Assembly: GCA_012689325.1 (NCBI GenBank)
Contig: JAAYEA010000371.1
Span: 1 to 46,207, forward strand
DNA: 46,207 nucleotides
Direction: 5' to 3'
Source of the DNA: Chloroflexota bacterium
GTDB taxonomy: Bacteria; Chloroflexota; Anaerolineae; JAAYEA01
The notes under the pieces are model-generated. The model made no database searches, was not told the DNA's origin, and saw nothing but the letters and a program-made list of their open reading frames with translations. A program made the translations under genes and the position numbers. Shown here in pieces: positions 16,081 through 25,389 of this stretch (its first letter is position 1; each line of letters begins with the position of its first letter).

Positions 16081-16127
16081 GCCACCGGCGCCCAGCCGCA
16101 ACGGCTGGCGCGAGTCTGGGAGGAGAG

Positions 16128-17201
16128 ATGCCAATCGACTTTGCCCCTGAGCGTTGGGAGCGCATCCGAGAGAACGCGCGCTTGTGGTGGGCGGGCAAGC
16201 TCGGGAGGCCGCTGATCCAGCTCACCGTGGCGGGCCGCGACCCCGGCCGCCCGGAGCCGGCCCTGCCCCCGGCGCGGCGCACCGCGCATTACGATTTCTC
16301 TGTTCCGGCGGAGGAGGTGGTGGACCGCTGGGACTATGATCTCTCTTGCGCCGACTATATCGGGGATGCCTTTCCCTCGCGCTTTGTCGACTTTGGCCCG
16401 GGCGTGATCGCCGCCTTTCTGGGCGCGCGCACCGAGCTCGGGGAAGCGACAGTGTGGTTCCATGCGCCCGAGGAGCGGCCTATCGCGGAGATCCACCTGG
16501 AGCATGACCAGAGCGAGGTCTGGCTCAATCGCGTCAGGGGGATCACCCAGGCTGCCGCCGGTCGCTGGCAGGGCCAGGTGCAGGTGGGCATGACCGACCT
16601 GGGCGGCAACCTCGATGTCGTCTCGACCTTTCGGCCCAGCCACCGGCTGCTGCTGGACCTGTACGATGCCCCGGACGAGGTCAAGCGGGTCACCTGGGAG
16701 GCGCATCGGATGTGGTGGCGATACTTTAGCGAGATCAATGCCATCTTGCGGCCGAGCAATCCGGGCTACACGTGCTGGACGCCACTGTACTCCGAGGCGC
16801 CCTACTATATGCTGCAGTGCGACTTCTGCTATATGATCAGCCCGGCCATGTTCGACGAGTTCGTCAAACCCGAGTTGGTCGCCTCCTGCAAGCGGCTGGG
16901 CAATGCCTTCTACCACCTGGACGGAGTGGGCCAGTTGCCGCACCTGGACTCGCTGTTGAGCATCCCGGAACTCAAGGGAATCCAGTGGATCTATGGGGAT
17001 GGCAAGCCAGACTATCGCCACTGGACGCACATCTATCGCAAGGTTCGCGAAGCCGGCAAGCTCATCCAGCTCTCGGGCGGGCCGGAGGTGCTGGAACACG
17101 TCGCGAAGGAGCTGGGCAGCGCGGAGGGGATCGCCCTCATCGGCTCGGTGAGCGCCAGCCGCCGCGACGAGGCCGAGGCCCTCATCGCCAAGTATGGTTG
17201 A
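16128..17201 (+). CDS. Divergent URO-D-like protein
   Basis: This 357-residue protein resembles URO-D/methylcobalamin-methyltransferase-like proteins in overall layout: an N-terminal [21 protein letters not shown], central [11 protein letters not shown], then [27 protein letters not shown]. The HSDGN loop is replaced by HLDGV, so it is more distant than its neighbours. It has no signal peptide. The ATG at 16128 is chosen because GGGAGGAGAG lies just before it. Co-transcription with a classical member suggests two unlike subunits or consecutive steps, which is inference. Confidence 0.78.
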   Translation: MPIDFAPERWERIRENARLWWAGKLGRPLIQLTVAGRDPGRPEPALPPARRTAHYDFSVPAEEVVDRWDYDLSCADYIGDAFPSRFVDFGPGVIAAFLGARTELGEATVWFHAPEERPIAEIHLEHDQSEVWLNRVRGITQAAAGRWQGQVQVGMTDLGGNLDVVSTFRPSHRLLLDLYDAPDEVKRVTWEAHRMWWRYFSEINAILRPSNPGYTCWTPLYSEAPYYMLQCDFCYMISPAMFDEFVKPELVASCKRLGNAFYHLDGVGQLPHLDSLLSIPELKGIQWIYGDGKPDYRHWTHIYRKVREAGKLIQLSGGPEVLEHVAKELGSAEGIALIGSVSASRRDEAEALIAKYG

Positions 17202-17242
17202 TCGGAGCACGGGCCAAGCAGAGGAAACCTGAGGAGGCAGAG

Positions 17243-18055
17243 ATGCTGAGCTGGTTCGCGGAGCAGAGCCCCATGGTGCAGGCGCTATTGGGGACGCTTT
17301 TTACCTGGTTCGTGACGGCGCTGGGGGCTGCGCTCGTTTTTCCCTTTCGCAGCGTGACGCGGCGCGTGCTGGACGTCATGCTTGGCTTTGCCGCCGGCGT
17401 GATGATCGCCGCCAGCTATTGGTCGTTGCTGGCCCCCGCCATCGCCATGGTGGAGGCCGCGGGTGGCGTCGTCTGGGTGCCGCCCCTCATCGGTTTTCTG
17501 CTGGGCGGCGGGTTCCTGCGCCTGGTGGACATGGTGTTGCCGCACTTGCATCTGGGCCTGCCGACCGCCGAGGCCGAAGGGATCAAGACGAGTTGGAAGC
17601 GCAGCGTCCTGCTGGTGCTGGCCATCACCATTCACAACATCCCCGAGGGATTGGCGGTGGGGGTGGCCTTTGGCGGCCTGGCCGTTGGCCTGCCGGAAGC
17701 GTCGTTGGGGGCGGCGATGGTGCTGGCACTGGGGATTGGCCTCCAGAATTTTCCCGAGGGCGCCTCGGTCTCCATCCCGCTGCGCCGAGAGGGAATGTCG
17801 CCGGCCAAGGCCTTCTTCTATGGGCAGCTCTCTGGGATGGTGGAGCCCGTCGCGGGGGTCTTGGGCGCGCTGGCGGTGATCCTGGTGCAGCCGCTGTTGC
17901 CCTATGCGCTGGCCTTTGCCGCGGGGGCTATGATCTTTGTGGTGGTGGAGGAGCTGATCCCCGAATCGCAAATGGGGGGTGACACGAACCTGGCGACCAT
18001 GGGGGCGATGTTGGGTTTCGCGGTGATGATGACCCTGGACGTGGCCCTCGGTTGA
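17243..18055 (+). CDS. ZIP-family metal transporter (ZupT-like)
   Basis: This 270-residue protein has about eight membrane segments. The signature [17 protein letters not shown] is in the fourth segment and [19 protein letters not shown] in the fifth, together forming the metal site of ZIP transporters. A histidine-containing loop ([10 protein letters not shown]) precedes them. It imports divalent metal such as zinc or iron. The ATG at 17243 has GAGGAGG upstream. Being third in a URO-D operon, it may supply metal to those enzymes, but this is inference. Confidence 0.92.
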   Translation: MLSWFAEQSPMVQALLGTLFTWFVTALGAALVFPFRSVTRRVLDVMLGFAAGVMIAASYWSLLAPAIAMVEAAGGVVWVPPLIGFLLGGGFLRLVDMVLPHLHLGLPTAEAEGIKTSWKRSVLLVLAITIHNIPEGLAVGVAFGGLAVGLPEASLGAAMVLALGIGLQNFPEGASVSIPLRREGMSPAKAFFYGQLSGMVEPVAGVLGALAVILVQPLLPYALAFAAGAMIFVVVEELIPESQMGGDTNLATMGAMLGFAVMMTLDVALG

Positions 18056-18095
18056 TGCCCGGGCTGGTTGGGCCTGCGAACATGGCCCATCCGAT

Positions 18096-18124
18096 TTGAC
18101 TTGTGCGCGGAATAGGTGTAGAAT
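18096..18124 (+). promoter_or_regulatory. Promoter of the rsgA leader
   Basis: TTGACT (18096-18101), a 17-base spacer and TAGAAT (18119-18124), followed by a leader of about 310 bases before rsgA. Confidence 0.68.
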
Positions 18125-18177
18125 AACCCTTGGCTTGCTCGAGTGGCAAGCTAGCCCAGAGGAAGGAGACGAGTCGC

Positions 18178-18270
18178 ATGAACAGAAGCTATGGTAATGC
18201 CAGCATCGCTGTTTGTTTCGTCGATCCTGTCTTCCACTCTCGGGCCAATCGGATCGAAAAGGGCGCTTGA
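18178..18270 (+). CDS. Possible 30-codon leader peptide upstream of rsgA
   Basis: ATG 18178 to TGA 18270 encodes 30 residues, from MNRSYGNASIAVCF to RIEKGA. AGGAAGGAG lies nine bases upstream, a strong ribosome site for an otherwise unexplained ORF. Its stop codon falls in the loop of a GGGCG/CGCCC hairpin (18261-18275). I do not recognise the peptide. It has no run of one amino acid such as a classical amino-acid attenuator would have. A role as a translated sensor for the tandem terminators downstream is inference. Confidence 0.45.
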   Translation: MNRSYGNASIAVCFVDPVFHSRANRIEKGA

Positions 18271-18297
18271 CGCCCTCTTGCAGTTGCTAGACCCCCT

Positions 18298-18339
18298 GGC
18301 CATGAGTGGCGACTTGATCGCATAGCTCGTGGCCTTTTT
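18298..18339 (+). terminator. Terminator T1 in the rsgA leader
   Basis: GGCCATGAG (18298-18306) pairs with CTCGTGGCC (18326-18334), with one G-U pair, around an inner GCGA/TCGC stem, and is followed by TTTTT (18335-18339). It would end a transcript of about 205 bases from the promoter at 18096. Confidence 0.7.
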
Positions 18340-18378
18340 GTGTCTCAAGGGCAGGGCGTCCCAGGGACGAGTCCGCCA

Positions 18379-18413
18379 AGCGGGGCCACGAGCCAGGTCG
18401 TGGCCCCGCTTTT
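18379..18413 (+). terminator. Terminator T2 immediately upstream of rsgA
   Basis: GCGGGGCCACGA (18380-18391) pairs perfectly with TCGTGGCCCCGC (18398-18409) around a six-base loop and is followed by TTTT (18410-18413). Its left arm is also perfectly complementary over 10 bases (18384-18393) to the right arm of T1 (18325-18334), so the two structures compete. Confidence 0.75.
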
Positions 18414-18439
18414 GCGTCCTGTTTCGGAGGGTATGGATC

Positions 18440-19624
18440 GTGGCAACGCGGAAAGAGAAAGCGATACAGCAGTGGCGGGAAGAGAAGGCGGCTCGGGCGG
18501 AGCACAAAGAGGTTCGCCCTAACCGGAAACCCAAGCGGACTCGCCAGAAAGAGTGGAACCAGTTCACCTTTTCTGATCCGGAGGACTGGCTGGACGTCGA
18601 CTATGATCGAAACGAGCGGGTGATGCCCCATGGGGAGCAGTCCGCCTGGCGCGACACCGTGACGGCGACCACCATTGAGCTGGATCGAAAGCCCCAAGAG
18701 GAGCAGCCGGTGGGCGAAGGCTGGATGCGGGGCCTGGTGGTAGAGGTGGCCGCGGGACTCTATCGCGTTCGGGTGGAGGAGCGCGAGTTGCTCTGCTCGG
18801 TGCGGGGCTCCCTCTCGGTGGAAGACACCAACTATACCAATATCGTCGCGGTGGGCGACGATGTGCTGTTCAGCGAGTCCCTGGAGCAAGAGGGTGTCAT
18901 TGAGCGGGTGCTGCCGCGCCGCAGCGTCTTGGCCCGCCCAGACGTGTTCTATGGCCATTTGAACCAGGTGATCGTGGCCAATGTGGACCAGGTGCTGATC
19001 GTGGCCTCCTGGCGAGAGCCGCACATCTGGCTGGAACTGATCGATCGCTATCTCGTCTCTTCCAGGCTGCACAACCTCACGCCGGTGATCTGCGTGAACA
19101 AGACAGACCTGGCGGAGAGCCTGGCCGAGTGCCGCGCCGAGATGAAGCCCTACATCCAGTTGGGCTATGAGGTGATCTACACCAGCGCCATGGAGGGGCG
19201 AGGCATCAAGCAACTGCGGGGGCTGCTGCGGGACAAGGTGACCGTGTTGGCCGGCATGTCCGGCGTTGGCAAGAGCTCGCTGCTGAAGGCGATCCAGCCC
19301 GGCCTGGATATCCGGGTGCGGGACGTGAGCGACCATTGGCACGAGGGGCGCCACACCACCACACAGGTGAACATGCTCCCGCTGGAGATGGGCGGGTACG
19401 TGGTGGACACTCCGGGCATTCGCGAGTTTGGGCTCAGCGGGTTGCACCGCGACGAGCTGGCGGGGTACTATCCCGAGTTCTTGACGGCGGGCGATTGCCG
19501 TTTCTCGGACTGCGTCCACCTGGATGAGCCCGAGTGCGCCGTGCGGCGCGCCGTCGAGGCGGGAGAGATCTCCGAGACGCGGTACTACAACTACCTCAAG
19601 ATCTATGAGACCCTGCCCGAGTAG
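18440..19624 (+). CDS. rsgA: Small-ribosomal-subunit biogenesis GTPase RsgA
   Basis: This 394-residue protein is a circularly permuted GTPase: an OB-fold region is followed by NKTD (G4, near 220), GMSGVGKSS (G1, near 272) and VDTPGIREFG (G3, near 322), then a zinc-binding DCRFSDCVHLDEPEC segment. RsgA helps mature the 30S decoding centre. The GTG at 18440 is chosen because GGAGG lies nine bases upstream; a longer frame would run back through terminator T2. The N-terminal ~80 residues are Lys/Arg-rich and longer than in E. coli, probably an RNA-binding tail. It is preceded by a structured leader. Confidence 0.93.
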   Translation: MATRKEKAIQQWREEKAARAEHKEVRPNRKPKRTRQKEWNQFTFSDPEDWLDVDYDRNERVMPHGEQSAWRDTVTATTIELDRKPQEEQPVGEGWMRGLVVEVAAGLYRVRVEERELLCSVRGSLSVEDTNYTNIVAVGDDVLFSESLEQEGVIERVLPRRSVLARPDVFYGHLNQVIVANVDQVLIVASWREPHIWLELIDRYLVSSRLHNLTPVICVNKTDLAESLAECRAEMKPYIQLGYEVIYTSAMEGRGIKQLRGLLRDKVTVLAGMSGVGKSSLLKAIQPGLDIRVRDVSDHWHEGRHTTTQVNMLPLEMGGYVVDTPGIREFGLSGLHRDELAGYYPEFLTAGDCRFSDCVHLDEPECAVRRAVEAGEISETRYYNYLKIYETLPE

Positions 19625-19676
19625 AACGAATTTTCTAGTCGCGCGCAGGAATATGACGCCACTAGACATGTATGTG

Positions 19677-19685
19677 TGCTATAGT
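19677..19685 (+). promoter_or_regulatory. Extended -10 promoter for the first ABC exporter pair
   Basis: TGC-TATAGT (-10 at 19680-19685) lies about 58 bases before the start at 19744. No good -35 is present, as is usual for extended -10 promoters. Confidence 0.45.
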
Positions 19686-19743
19686 AACGTGGGTCTGCGC
19701 GCCAGGGGGCGGCAGCGAACCTGCGTCAGGGAAGGGGACTACT

Positions 19744-21555
19744 ATGGCGGCAACTGACAAGCGAACCTATCTCGACCTGCGGGCGACGCTTTCGGACAAC
19801 CGACTGCTGGGGCTCTGGCGGCTGGCGACCGGCTATCGCCTTCCTTATCTCTGGGCCACGCTCAGCCTCGCGGTGGCCACCATCGCCAAGACGACGACCT
19901 ATCTCTTGCTCGCCTACTTTGTGGACCATGTGCTGGGGCAGAATCGGGGCACGGCCATTCTGGCTTGGGTGGCGGCGGGCTTTGTGGGCCTGGCGGCGCT
20001 GGAGGGCGGATCAAGCCTGCTGAGCGGCTGGCTCACTGCCAAGACGTCGGAGGGCATCATCCGGCGGCTGCGCAACTATCTATTCGACCAGGTGCAGCGG
20101 CTCTCCTTTGCCTATCACAGCAAGACCAAGACCGGAGACCTGATTCAGCGGTCCACGTCCGATGTGGATGCCGTGCGTCGTTTCTACGCCGATCAGGCCA
20201 TCGGCATGGCTCGCATCGCGATCTCGTTCGCGATCAACTGGGCCGCGTTGCTGAACCTGAGCTGGCAACTGGGGCTGATCTCAGTGCTGGTGATCCCGCC
20301 CGTCGTGGCGGTCTCGGTCTACTTTTTCCGGCGGGTCTCCAAGGTCTATGAAGGCTATCAGGAACAGGAGGCCAAACTCTCCACCGTGTTGCAGGAGAAC
20401 CTCAGCGGCGTGCGCGTGGTGAAGGCCTTTGCGCGGCAGGATTATGAGCGGGCCAAGTTCGAGGCCGAGAACATCGAAAAGTTCCGCCGCGGCAAAAAGA
20501 TGACCAACATGCACGCCACCTACTGGCCGCTCACGGATATCCTGTGCGGGGTCCAGATGGTGGGCGGGTACATCGTCGGCGCGCTGATGGCCATCAATGG
20601 GGACATCTCGGTGGGCACCTACCTGGCCTATACGGCGCTGATCACGCGGATCATTTGGCCGATGCGCAACCTTGGCCGGCTGATCGTGCAGACCTCAACC
20701 GGGCTGGTGTCTTACGGGCGTCTCGTCGAGATCATCAAGCAGGACCGCGAACCCATGGACGAGGGCGACTATCTGCCCGAGGGGCCGGTGCGCGGCGAGG
20801 TGGCTTTCGACCGAGTGAGTTTTGCCTACGAGGGGGATCAGGCGGTGCTGGAGGATATCGACTTGCACTGCGCCCCGGGGGCGGTGGTCGCCCTGCTCGG
20901 GTCGACTGGCTCGGGCAAGACCTCGCTGGTCAACCTTCTGCCGCGGTTCTACGAGTACAGCGGCGGAAGCCTGCGGCTGGATGGTGTGGAGCTCAATCGC
21001 TACCCGCGGCGCTATCTGCGGCAGCAGATCGGCATCGTGGAGCAGGAGCCCTTCCTCTTCTCCCGGAGCATCCGCGAGAACATCACCTACGGGGTGGGGC
21101 GGGAGGTCTCCGACGAGGAGGTGGAAGCGGCGGCGCGCGCCGCTGCCATCCACGACGTGATCATGACCTTCCCCGAGGGCTACAAGACCCTGGTGGGCGA
21201 GAAAGGCGTCACGCTCTCCGGCGGGCAGAAGCAGCGCGTCTCCATCGCGCGAACGCTGCTCAAGAACCCGCGAATCCTAATCCTGGACGACTCGACCTCC
21301 TCGGTGGACACCGAGACCGAGGCCGATATTCGGGAGGCTCTGGAGAAGCTCATGCAGGACCGCACCACCTTTATCATCGCCCACCGGGTGCAGAGCGTGC
21401 AGAACGCCGACGCCATCCTGGTTATGGACAAGGGGCGCATCGTGGAGCGCGGGACGCACCAAGAGCTGCTGGCGACCGGCGGCACCTATCGTCGCATCTA
21501 TGACATGCAGGCTCGGATCGAGGCTGAGCTGGAAAGGGAGGTCAGCGGTGTCTGA
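19744..21555 (+). CDS. ABC exporter half-transporter A (permease plus ATPase)
   Basis: This 603-residue protein has six membrane segments followed by an ATPase domain. Walker A is GSTGSGKTS (near 386), the signature is the canonical LSGGQKQR (near 490), and Walker B is ILILDDSTS (near 513), with Asp where the catalytic Glu normally sits. It should therefore pair with the next gene product, whose sites are complementary. It exports drugs, lipids or peptides across the membrane. The ATG at 19744 is preceded by GGGAAGGGG. It ends inside the start of the next gene (8-base overlap). Confidence 0.93.
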   Translation: MAATDKRTYLDLRATLSDNRLLGLWRLATGYRLPYLWATLSLAVATIAKTTTYLLLAYFVDHVLGQNRGTAILAWVAAGFVGLAALEGGSSLLSGWLTAKTSEGIIRRLRNYLFDQVQRLSFAYHSKTKTGDLIQRSTSDVDAVRRFYADQAIGMARIAISFAINWAALLNLSWQLGLISVLVIPPVVAVSVYFFRRVSKVYEGYQEQEAKLSTVLQENLSGVRVVKAFARQDYERAKFEAENIEKFRRGKKMTNMHATYWPLTDILCGVQMVGGYIVGALMAINGDISVGTYLAYTALITRIIWPMRNLGRLIVQTSTGLVSYGRLVEIIKQDREPMDEGDYLPEGPVRGEVAFDRVSFAYEGDQAVLEDIDLHCAPGAVVALLGSTGSGKTSLVNLLPRFYEYSGGSLRLDGVELNRYPRRYLRQQIGIVEQEPFLFSRSIRENITYGVGREVSDEEVEAAARAAAIHDVIMTFPEGYKTLVGEKGVTLSGGQKQRVSIARTLLKNPRILILDDSTSSVDTETEADIREALEKLMQDRTTFIIAHRVQSVQNADAILVMDKGRIVERGTHQELLATGGTYRRIYDMQARIEAELEREVSGV

Positions 21556-23404
21556 GGCCTACTTTGAGGAAGAGGAGTTCACTACCCAGTTCAACGGCAA
21601 GACCGTCCTGCGGATCCTGAAGCAGGCCTTGCCGCACTGGAAGATGCTGATCGGGTTCGTGGCGGCCATCGCGGTCACCTCGGTGCTCGACTCGTACTTT
21701 ACCTACCTGGGCAAGCGGATGATCGACGAGGGTATCGCCGTCGGCAACCGGGGGGCGCTGGCCGGGATCGCCGCTGCCTACGTTGGCCTGATGCTGATCC
21801 AGGCGGTCACCGTCTTCTTTTTCATCCGGAACGCCGGCGTGCTGGGCGAGCGCATCACCTACGACCTGCGGAAAAAGATGTTCGACCACCTGCAGGCGCT
21901 GTCGTTCAGCTACTATAGCCGGACACCGATCGGCTGGATCATGTCTCGCGTGACCTCGGACTCGGAGCGCATCGCCGAGCTGGTGACCTGGGGGCTGTTG
22001 GACGTGGTCTGGGCCACGATGAATATCACCACGGCGCTGGTGTTCATGGCGACGATCAACGCGCGCCTGGCGCTGGTGGTGTTCGCGATGGTGCCGATCC
22101 TGGTCTATGTGGCGGTGCGCTTCAAGACCAAGATCATCGTGGAATACCGCAACGTGCGCAAGGTGAACAGCAAGATCACCGGGGCGTACAATGAGAACAT
22201 CACCGGGGTGCGCGTGGTCAAGGCGCTCTGCCGAGAGGAGCGGAACCTGGACGAGTTCGGCGGCCTCACGGGCGAGATGTACCGTGCCGCGGTCCGGGCA
22301 GCGTGGCTTTCGGCGCTCTTTTTGCCGACGGTGCAGATCATCAGCGCCCTAGTGGTGGGGGTCATCGTCTGGTATGGCGGCCTGCAGGTGGAGCTCGGCG
22401 CCCTGACCATCGGCGGCATCCAGGCCTTCGTCTCGTACATCACGTTCATGATGTGGCCAATCCAAGACCTGGCGAGGGTCTATGCGGGGATGCAGAACTC
22501 GATCGCCTCGGCGGAGCGGGTCTTTTCGCTGATCGACGCGGTGCCGGAAGTGCAGGACCGCGAGGGCGCCGTGGACCCCGGGACCATCGCGGGCGACATC
22601 GTGTTCGACCACGTGAGCTTTCGCTATGAGGACGACAAGCCGGTGTTGCAGGACTTTTCGCTGCAGGTCAGGCGGGGCGAGACCATCGCCCTGGTCGGCC
22701 CAACTGGCGGCGGCAAGACCACCATCGTGAACTTGATTGGGCGGTTCTATGAGCCGAAAGAGGGGCGCATCCTCATCGACGGACGTGACTATACGGAGCT
22801 CTCGCTGCACGCCATCCAGTCGCGGCTGGGCGTGGTGCTGCAGACGCCACACTTGTTCTCCGGCAGCGTCCGGGAGAACATTCGGTACGGGAGGCTAGAG
22901 GCCACCGATCAGGAGGTGGAGGAGGCGGCGAGGATCGCCAGCGCCCACGAGTTCATCGTCCACATGCCCAAGGGCTACGACGAGGAGGTGGGCGAGGGCG
23001 GCAACCTGCTCTCCGTCGGGCAGAAGCAGTTGATCAGCCTGGCGCGGGCGGTGCTTGCTCAGCCCGAAATCCTGATCATGGACGAGGCAACGAGCTCGGT
23101 GGACACGCTGACCGAGGCGCTGATCCAGCAGGGCATGGAGCGGGTGATGGAAGGCCGCACCACCTTTGTGATCGCGCACCGGCTCTCCACCATCAAGCGA
23201 GCCGATCGGATCATCGTCATCGAGAATGGCGGCGTCACCGAGATGGGCACCCATGCCGAGCTGCTGCGGGCCAAGGGCCACTACTACCGGCTCTACACGC
23301 GGCAGTTCCGCGCCGAGAGGGAGCAAGGCGTGAATCCCTTCGCGGAGCAGGAGACGGTGGAAGCGCCAGCCCTGGTGGCGGAAGCCGTGCCCGCGGACGA
23401 CTAG
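21548..23404 (+). CDS. ABC exporter half-transporter B (permease plus ATPase)
   Basis: This 618-residue partner has Walker [10 protein letters not shown] (near 383), a variant signature LSVGQKQL and an intact Walker [11 protein letters not shown] with the catalytic Glu. Together with half-transporter A this gives one canonical and one degenerate ATP site, the arrangement of heterodimeric exporters such as TM287/288, BmrCD and TmrAB. The start is a GTG at 21548 with GGGAGG six bases upstream. The C-terminal ~30 residues form an acidic tail. The substrate is unknown. Confidence 0.93.
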   Translation: MSEAYFEEEEFTTQFNGKTVLRILKQALPHWKMLIGFVAAIAVTSVLDSYFTYLGKRMIDEGIAVGNRGALAGIAAAYVGLMLIQAVTVFFFIRNAGVLGERITYDLRKKMFDHLQALSFSYYSRTPIGWIMSRVTSDSERIAELVTWGLLDVVWATMNITTALVFMATINARLALVVFAMVPILVYVAVRFKTKIIVEYRNVRKVNSKITGAYNENITGVRVVKALCREERNLDEFGGLTGEMYRAAVRAAWLSALFLPTVQIISALVVGVIVWYGGLQVELGALTIGGIQAFVSYITFMMWPIQDLARVYAGMQNSIASAERVFSLIDAVPEVQDREGAVDPGTIAGDIVFDHVSFRYEDDKPVLQDFSLQVRRGETIALVGPTGGGKTTIVNLIGRFYEPKEGRILIDGRDYTELSLHAIQSRLGVVLQTPHLFSGSVRENIRYGRLEATDQEVEEAARIASAHEFIVHMPKGYDEEVGEGGNLLSVGQKQLISLARAVLAQPEILIMDEATSSVDTLTEALIQQGMERVMEGRTTFVIAHRLSTIKRADRIIVIENGGVTEMGTHAELLRAKGHYYRLYTRQFRAEREQGVNPFAEQETVEAPALVAEAVPADD

Positions 23405-23642
23405 TCGAGCGGTACTGGAGATAATGAGAAGCCCTCCGCCGCGGGCGAAAGCGGCGAGAAGCGAGGTATGATATGCGCAAGAGCGGACTGATCGATAGGG
23501 TGGATCGCCCAATGGGCAAGAGCGCGTAGCACCGTCGCCAGGGGAGGCGCCCACGCCTCGCCCCGAGTCACGGTGCCGAATTCACAATCGCCTGTCCCGC
23601 GGCCGGATGGCCGAGGACCGTTCCAAGAAAGGGTAACGAACC

Positions 23643-24710
23643 GTGACCGCACACCATGTGGTGGCGCTGAGCAGCGCGGAAAGCGTCGCTCAGCGATACG
23701 AATCGTACGAAGAGATATTCGACCCGCCGAGCCGCGAGGAGCTGGCCTGGCGGGAGGGCAAGAGCCTGCGACGTCAAGGGACGCACCGGCAGGCACTGGA
23801 AGGCGACGGCAGCCCCGCCCTCGGCGCGGGCGTGGAAGGGTTGGAGGGAGGCTTTCGGCCTACCTACCGCCCCTCGCGCTTCGAGGAGGGCTGGCTGCTG
23901 GAATCGCTGCGGGCCTTTTACGAGGAGGGCCTGTTGCGGGACGTGCTGGCGCTGATCAAGGGCGGCAAAGAGGCCCACGTGTACCGCTGCGCCGCGCAGC
24001 CCACCACGGGGCTGGACCTGGTTGCTGCCAAGGTCTACCGCCCGCGCATGTTCCGGAACCTGCGTAACGACGCCCTCTATCGCCAGGGGCGGCAGATCCT
24101 TACCGAGGATGGGACGCCCGTCAGAAAGACCGATGACCGCGTGCTGCGGGCCGTTGGCAAAAAGACGGCCTTCGGGCAGCAGGTCTCGCACACCTCGTGG
24201 CTGATGCACGAGTTCGTGACACTGCGGCGGTTGCACCAGGCCGGGGCGGCCGTGCCGCAGCCGCTGGGCGCCAGCGAGAACGCCATCCTGATGAGCTACC
24301 TCGGCGATGAGCGCATGGCTGCGCCAACGCTGAACACGGTGACGCTGTCACACGCCGAAGCCAAGCGCCTCTTCCGTGAGGTGCTGCGCAACGTCGAGCT
24401 GATGCTCAAGCAGGGGATCGTCCACGGCGACCTTTCGGCCTACAACATCCTCTACTGGCAGGGCGAGATCCTGATCATCGACTTTCCCCAGGTAGTGGAT
24501 TGCCTGGGCAACGACCAGGCGCGGGATATCCTGCGGCGCGACCTGGCGCGGACGTGCGAGTACTTTGCCTCGCAAGGGGTCGAGTGCGATGCGGAGGCGC
24601 TAACGGGCGACCTGTGGGGCCAGTATGTCGGCTCCATGCTGCGGGAGCAACTCGCCGACTTGTCCATGCGCGAATATGAGCGCGGGACGGAGGCGATCGA
24701 GGAAGCCTAG
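23643..24710 (+). CDS. RIO-family serine/threonine protein kinase
   Basis: This 355-residue protein has the RIO kinase fold: nucleotide-loop KGGKEAHVYRC, the lysine in VAAKVYRP (near 128), catalytic HGDLSAYNILYW (near 260) and metal-binding IDFPQVVD (near 278), closely paralleling RIO1. About 90 N-terminal residues carry a helical region ahead of the kinase core. RIO kinases act on pre-ribosomal particles in archaea and eukaryotes; the bacterial role is not known. The start is a GTG at 23643. Its position after rsgA and the exporters may or may not be functional. A strong terminator ends it. Confidence 0.88.
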   Translation: MTAHHVVALSSAESVAQRYESYEEIFDPPSREELAWREGKSLRRQGTHRQALEGDGSPALGAGVEGLEGGFRPTYRPSRFEEGWLLESLRAFYEEGLLRDVLALIKGGKEAHVYRCAAQPTTGLDLVAAKVYRPRMFRNLRNDALYRQGRQILTEDGTPVRKTDDRVLRAVGKKTAFGQQVSHTSWLMHEFVTLRRLHQAGAAVPQPLGASENAILMSYLGDERMAAPTLNTVTLSHAEAKRLFREVLRNVELMLKQGIVHGDLSAYNILYWQGEILIIDFPQVVDCLGNDQARDILRRDLARTCEYFASQGVECDAEALTGDLWGQYVGSMLREQLADLSMREYERGTEAIEEA

Positions 24711-24722
24711 TATCCGTCTCTG

Positions 24723-24760
24723 GCCCCCCAAGGCCCTTGCGACCTTGGGGGGCTTGTCTT
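24723..24760 (+). terminator. Rho-independent terminator after the RIO kinase
   Basis: GCCCCCCAAGG (24723-24733) pairs perfectly with CCTTGGGGGGC (24743-24753), followed by TTGTCTT. Confidence 0.85.
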
Positions 24761-24783
24761 TGCCCCGCAAGCTGTGGTATTCT
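24754..24783 (+). promoter_or_regulatory. Candidate promoter of the nitroreductase operon
   Basis: TTGTCT (24754-24759), an 18-base spacer and TATTCT (24778-24783), directly after the terminator. It is a modest match to consensus but the only one ahead of the six-gene operon. Confidence 0.4.
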
Positions 24784-24807
24784 GTCCGTGGAATCCGGGA
24801 AAGCTGC

Positions 24808-25389
24808 ATGGAGACGTGCCCAATGACCGAATCCAGAACCGTGATGGACTATATCCTGGCCCGCCGCAGCGTCCGTCGCTACCAGGAGCGCGAGGTGGAG
24901 CGGGACAAGCTAGAGCTGCTGCTGCAGGCGGCGATGGCCGCGCCGGCGGCAGCCAACAGCGAGCCATGGGAATTCGTGGTGGTAACGGGACAGGAGGCGA
25001 TGGATGTGTTGCGGAGCCACCTGCTCTTTGCGCGCTATAACGCCCCGGCGGCGATCGTCGTCTGCGGCAACCCGGAGCGGGCCAACAATACGGCGGCGCG
25101 CCAGTTCTGGGTGCAGGATTGCAGCGCGGCCATGGAGAACCTGCTCATCGCCGCGGCAGGGCTGGGCCTCGGCGCGGTGTGGATCGGCGTCTATCCGCTG
25201 CCGAGCGTCATCAATCCGGTGCGGCAGGTCCTCAACATCCCGGATGAGGTCACGCCACTGGGCATCGCCTATGTGGGGTATCCGGCGGAGGAAAAGCCGC
25301 CGCGCACGCGGTACGATGCGTACAAGGTGCATTGGCAGGTCTACGAGCTGCGCAAGCCCCGCGCCAAAAAGAAGGAGCGCCATGTCTAG
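24808..25389 (+). CDS. Nitroreductase-family FMN oxidoreductase
   Basis: This protein of about 193 residues has the nitroreductase pattern: MDYILARRSVRRYQ (FMN phosphate contacts), AAPAAANSEPWEFVVV, DCSAAMENLLIAAAGLGLGAVWIG and VTPLGIAYVGYPAEEK. Members reduce nitro-compounds, quinones or enones with NAD(P)H and FMN. Two ATGs, 24808 and 24823, are possible; neither has a decisive ribosome site. It is the first gene of a tightly spaced operon and overlaps the APH-like gene by 8 bases. Confidence 0.9.
   Translation: METCPMTESRTVMDYILARRSVRRYQEREVERDKLELLLQAAMAAPAAANSEPWEFVVVTGQEAMDVLRSHLLFARYNAPAAIVVCGNPERANNTAARQFWVQDCSAAMENLLIAAAGLGLGAVWIGVYPLPSVINPVRQVLNIPDEVTPLGIAYVGYPAEEKPPRTRYDAYKVHWQVYELRKPRAKKKERHV

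Noticed and set aside
18329-18440. A longer RsgA starting upstream
   Set aside because: The extra 37 codons would run through terminator T2, and the GTG at 18440 has GGAGG upstream.
23405-23642. Promoter in the 238-base gap before the RIO kinase
   Set aside because: A TATGAT near 23467 has no acceptable -35 and no extended -10, so I did not call it. Apart from a short GC hairpin near 23436-23455, I see nothing in the gap.
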